From: RGIG2206 sp045540915
Lineage (GTDB): Bacteria > Bacillota > Clostridia > Oscillospirales > Acutalibacteraceae
Length of the DNA: 8,699 bases
Direction: 5' to 3'
Assembly (NCBI GenBank): GCA_045540915.1
Contig: JAZQID010000119.1
Span: 1-8,699, forward strand
Part shown: one piece after another, positions 6,226 through 8,699 of the stretch
Position numbering within the stretch: the first letter of the stretch is position 1
Layout: each line of letters opens with the position of its first letter
Made by a program: the position numbers and the translations under genes
The notes under the pieces: generated by a model
The model's input: the letters and a program-made list of their open reading frames with translations, nothing else
Told to the model about the DNA's origin: nothing
The model's database searches: none

Positions 6226-7422
6226 TTATTTGTTTTCGAAATCGTAGTCAAACCTGACGATACCGCTTCCGCGATAGCCGTCGCTGACCATTGTAAAGGG
6301 TCGCTTGTTGGCGTACCCGACGTAGAAGGTGGAATTGCTGTCCCATATCTCGCCCGAGAGCAGATAGTGCCCGTCGAGCAGGTTGGGCTTTAGTAGGGTT
6401 ATCTTAAGCGAGTGGGTGCCCACCTCGCTGTTAAGCCGCTGTTGCTCGTTGCGGCGCTCGCTGAGGAATATCTCCTGCTCTTCGGCGTCCCTGACGGTGA
6501 TGCCGAAGTTGAGCTGCTCGATAGGCCGCTTGACCTCGTAATCAAAGCAAACGGTGACGTCCTCGCCGCACTTGAATGTGTCGGTGGCCTCGCCTGCCTC
6601 GTTGAGCATACGGAAGTTGCGGATGGCCAGAATATCCTTCTTGCTCATCGGAGCGGTGTCGCCCGTAGTCTTCCGCACCTTCATAGCCTTTGCCTTTTCT
6701 TCCTTGAGGTAGTTTTCGTACTTACGCATAACGGGACCGAGGTCACCGTAATCCATCATCTTTCCGTCGCGTATCCACATACCCTTGGTGCAGAAGGCCT
6801 TGACGGTGAAGAGTGAATGGCTGACGAAAAGGATGGTCTTGCCCATCTGACGAAACTGCTTCATCTTTTCGATGCACTTGAGCTTGAAGATGTCGTCACC
6901 GACGGCAAGCACCTCGTCGACCACTAAAATATCGGGGTCAACGTTGACCGACACCGCAAAGCCCAAACGGGACTTCATACCGCTTGAATAGGTGCGGACG
7001 GGGTCGTTGATGTGGTCGCCGATGTCGGCGAAGGCAACGATATCATCCATACGCGAGCGGATATCCTCGCGTGAGATGCCCATCGACAGAGCCTTGAGGT
7101 AGATGTTCTCGATTCCGGTAAGCTCGGGGTCGAAGCCGGCCGTCAGCTCGAGCATAGCGGCGATGCGGCCGTTGACCTCAACCTCGCCCGAGGTGGCGCG
7201 GGTAACACCGGTGATGATCTTAAGCAGGGTGGATTTTCCCGACCCGTTCTTGCCGAGAATGCCAATGACCTCGCCCTTGGGGAACTCGACAGAGATATCG
7301 TCGAGGGCGGTAAATTCCTTGTATGACTTACAACCGAAGACCGCATCGGTAACTCGGCGCATAGGTGAACGATAGAGCTTGTACTGCTTGGTCAAATGAG
7401 ATATCTTTACAGCGTGATCCAT
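6226..7422 (-). CDS. ABC transporter ATPase for wall-polymer export, TagH/Wzt type
   Basis: ATP-binding subunit that powers export of the finished polymer through the adjacent permease. In the 398-aa product the nucleotide-binding domain (about 1-240) shows Walker A GKNGSGKST (57-65), the family Q-loop variant LELTAGFDPELTG (91-103), signature YSSGM (145-149), Walker B ILVVDE (165-170) and the H-loop SHS around His202. The N-terminal YKLYRSPMRRVTDAVFG is typical of teichoic-acid and O-antigen exporters. After a charged linker (about 240-262) comes a beta-rich domain (about 265-396) resembling the Wzt C-terminal carbohydrate-binding domain. That differs from the SH3-like tail of B. subtilis TagH. 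I chose ATG 7422 over in-frame ATG 7428, since the ribosome binding site directly abuts the latter. It lies 12 bp after the permease stop. Confidence 0.94.
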   Translation of the reverse strand: MDHAVKISHLTKQYKLYRSPMRRVTDAVFGCKSYKEFTALDDISVEFPKGEVIGILGKNGSGKSTLLKIITGVTRATSGEVEVNGRIAAMLELTAGFDPELTGIENIYLKALSMGISREDIRSRMDDIVAFADIGDHINDPVRTYSSGMKSRLGFAVSVNVDPDILVVDEVLAVGDDIFKLKCIEKMKQFRQMGKTILFVSHSLFTVKAFCTKGMWIRDGKMMDYGDLGPVMRKYENYLKEEKAKAMKVRKTTGDTAPMSKKDILAIRNFRMLNEAGEATDTFKCGEDVTVCFDYEVKRPIEQLNFGITVRDAEEQEIFLSERRNEQQRLNSEVGTHSLKITLLKPNLLDGHYLLSGEIWDSNSTFYVGYANKRPFTMVSDGYRGSGIVRFDYDFENK

Positions 7423-7428
7423 ATCCAT

Positions 7429-7436
7429 CCTCCCTT
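7429..7436 (-). promoter_or_regulatory. Ribosome binding site deciding the exporter ATPase start
   Basis: AAGGGAGG on the minus strand touches the first ATG (7428) with no spacer but lies 6 nt from the second in-frame ATG (7422), so the second ATG is the likely start. The site overlaps the TAA stop of the permease gene, which suggests translational coupling of the two transporter subunits. Confidence 0.8.
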
Positions 7437-8241
7437 ACAGAATGTCGGCGAACTCGCTCTCGATCCGCTTGTAGATGAAGCAGGCGATGAGGGCGCCGAC
7501 GATTATCTCGACCCAAAAGCATGCCATCTGAGCCGTGTTGACGAAGCACCAGCGACCGAAAAAGGCGTCGCGGTAGACCTCTATGACGTAGGTGATAGGG
7601 TTGATGCGGATGAGGTAATAGAGCCAAGGGATATCGGCTATCCTGTCAACTCTCCACAGTATCGGAGAGAGCCAGAACAGCACCTGTGTGGCCGACTTGA
7701 GCAGATATTCAAAGTCGCGGCTGATGACGACGAGGGCGGAGAAAAGTATTCCGCACACCCACATCAGCGCAAAGAGGCAGAGCATCGCGTAGAGTATCTG
7801 CACGAAGGCGAAGGTCAGGTGTCCCGTAACGGCGAAGATGACGGTTGCGATGGCCAGCAACAGCAGATGCACGGTAAATAGGGACAGCTGGGTAAAGGTG
7901 GGGATGGTGGAAACGGGGAAGACCGATTTTGTAACGAGGTAGCGGTGGCGCCTGATGCTTGTGCCGACCTGAACGAGCGCCTCAGAGATGAAGAACCAAG
8001 GCAATATGCCCGCAATCAGCCAAAGCAGGAAGGGCTCACCCTCGTCACCCTTGCCGCCTCGGATACCGAATTGGATACCGAACCAGTATACCAACACAAA
8101 AAGGGTTGGCTTTATCAAGGCCCAGACTATGCCGAGGGTCGAGCTGGAATAGGTCTTTTTCAGCTCGATGACCGACATACTGAGGGTCTGCTTAGCATTT
8201 TTGACGTTGGTGCTGATGACATCGGCAAAACTTCTAAACAT
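7435..8241 (-). CDS. ABC-2 type polysaccharide/teichoic acid export permease, TagG/Wzm type
   Basis: Membrane subunit that, with the downstream ATPase, forms the channel flipping lipid-linked polymer across the cytoplasmic membrane. The 268-aa product has the usual size and about six hydrophobic segments, near residues 37-58, 71-90, 117-138, 144-170, 183-197 and 236-256. Family motifs are YSSSTLGIVWALIKP (31-45) after an amphipathic N-terminus, SRDFEYLLKSATQVLFWLSP (174-193) and INPITYVIEVYRDAFFG (213-229). ATG 8241 is supported by GAGGT, 6-7 nt upstream, which overlaps the stop of the preceding tarJ-like gene (9-bp gap). A fully visible permease-ATPase pair inside a ribitol-type cluster supports teichoic-acid-like export rather than generic polysaccharide transport, but the substrate is inferred from neighbours. 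Confidence 0.94.
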   Translation of the reverse strand: MFRSFADVISTNVKNAKQTLSMSVIELKKTYSSSTLGIVWALIKPTLFVLVYWFGIQFGIRGGKGDEGEPFLLWLIAGILPWFFISEALVQVGTSIRRHRYLVTKSVFPVSTIPTFTQLSLFTVHLLLLAIATVIFAVTGHLTFAFVQILYAMLCLFALMWVCGILFSALVVISRDFEYLLKSATQVLFWLSPILWRVDRIADIPWLYYLIRINPITYVIEVYRDAFFGRWCFVNTAQMACFWVEIIVGALIACFIYKRIESEFADIL

Positions 8242-8250
8242 ACTGTTACC

Positions 8251-8699
8251 TCACAGGCTCCATTTCAGAACCGTCTTAAAGGGATTGGTCATATCCTGAT
8301 CGAAGGCCTTGTAGATGTCTTCGATGCTCTTGACCTCGATAACGTCGGAAATGATGCGGCCGATACGCTCGGCAATGTCAGGATGGCGCAAGAACTCCGC
8401 AACCGCCTCGAAATCGGGTCGGTCGGAGCGGGTGCATCCGATAAGGGTCAGTCCGCGCTCAAGCACCATACGGGTGTTGTAGGGAACTTCCTTTTCGGAA
8501 ACGCCCATAAGCATAACCATACCCTGCGGCTCGATAACGTCGATTATCTGCTGGCCTGCGTAGTAGCAGCCGCTTCCGCCGCAACACTCAAATGCGTGGT
8601 CGACGTGGAAATCGGCGGGCAGGGAGGTGGAATTGTAGGTCTCGTCCGCATGGGTGAAACGGGACAGCTTGATATCGTCAAGACCGATGACGCAGATAG
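8251..8699 (-). CDS. tarJ: TarJ-like ribulose-5-phosphate reductase, C-terminal part (5' end outside window)
   Basis: Zinc-type medium-chain alcohol dehydrogenase predicted to reduce ribulose-5-phosphate to ribitol-5-phosphate with NADPH, supplying TarI for CDP-ribitol. The frame is open from 8697 to the TGA at 8251-8253, about 148 residues, roughly 40 percent of the usual 340. The visible part covers the end of the Rossmann domain and the C-terminal return to the catalytic domain: VDHAFECCGG, QQIIDVIEPQG, LMGVSEKEVPYNTRMVLERG, LTLIGCTRSDRPDFEAV and VKSIEDIYKAFDQD. MGVSE with NTRMVLERGLTLIG is, as I recall, diagnostic of TarJ within this broad superfamily. The catalytic zinc ligands lie outside the window and cannot be checked. 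The ATG at 8520 is internal, because the dehydrogenase fold continues upstream of it. It is first of the visible tar-type genes and sits 9 bp before the permease. Confidence 0.85.
   Translation of the reverse strand, partial: ICVIGLDDIKLSRFTHADETYNSTSLPADFHVDHAFECCGGSGCYYAGQQIIDVIEPQGMVMLMGVSEKEVPYNTRMVLERGLTLIGCTRSDRPDFEAVAEFLRHPDIAERIGRIISDVIEVKSIEDIYKAFDQDMTNPFKTVLKWSL

Noticed and set aside
4459..6393. Long plus-strand open frames (4459-5100 and 5608-6393) opposite the transferase and ATPase genes
   Set aside because: Both run antisense to strongly conserved genes. Their translations are low-complexity mirror images of those genes with no family motif, so they are shadow frames.
7396..7881. 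161-codon plus-strand open frame opposite the permease gene
   Set aside because: The translation is a charged, hydrophilic mirror of a hydrophobic membrane protein, with no family motif; a shadow frame.
8251..8520. A free-standing 89-aa gene starting at ATG 8520
   Set aside because: The same frame is open to the window edge and carries conserved dehydrogenase sequence (VDHAFECCGG) upstream, so this is the C-terminal part of a larger TarJ-like protein.

Overview
The window reads as chromosomal DNA of a moderately GC-rich, Gram-positive member of the Firmicutes, most likely a Clostridia/Oscillospiraceae-type gut bacterium. The reasons are an HPr protein carrying both His15 and the Gram-positive regulatory Ser46, a teichoic-acid-type (tar) gene cluster, strong GGAGG-type ribosome binding sites and a canonical sigma-A promoter. 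This placement is inference from gene content and no species can be named. Almost every base is accounted for; the longest non-coding stretch is 187 bp.

Left part, plus strand (1-2445): the 3' part of rmuC (nuclease-fold recombination protein, cut by the window edge), rimM (16S rRNA/30S maturation factor) and trmD (tRNA m1G37 methyltransferase). Their overlapping stops and starts make one translationally coupled unit. A 187-bp intergenic region then holds a near-perfect sigma-A promoter with a small family of CGTTG-type repeats around its -35 box. It drives a single-gene unit for the phosphocarrier HPr. No ptsI follows.

Junction (2459-2507): a 22-bp perfect hairpin with A- and T-tracts on both sides lies between two convergent transcription units and should terminate both.

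Right part, minus strand, read from 8699 down to 2516: a TarJ-type ribitol-5-phosphate-forming alcohol dehydrogenase (C-terminal part only), a TagG/Wzm-type ABC permease, a TagH/Wzt-type ATPase with a Wzt-like C-terminal domain, a 560-aa TarL/TarK-like poly(ribitol phosphate) transferase, a shorter 484-aa paralogue of it, and, after a hairpin-containing 61-bp gap, a dCMP deaminase. The first five genes are separated by only 9-18 bp and look like one operon. Together they suggest a pathway for a ribitol-phosphate-type wall polymer: TarJ makes ribitol-5-phosphate for CDP-ribitol, the two transferases build the chain from CDP-alditol in the cytoplasm, and the two-component ABC transporter exports it. 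The partner cytidylyltransferase (TarI) and the priming glycosyltransferases are not visible and could lie beyond base 8699.

I see no mobile element, CRISPR array, rRNA, tRNA or phage gene. Nothing here looks like a wholly new system. The most interesting points are the tandem transferase pair with unequal N-terminal domains, the Wzt-type C-terminal domain on the exporter ATPase of a ribitol-type cluster, an Asn at the expected catalytic Asp of TrmD, and a metazoan-like dCMP deaminase sequence.
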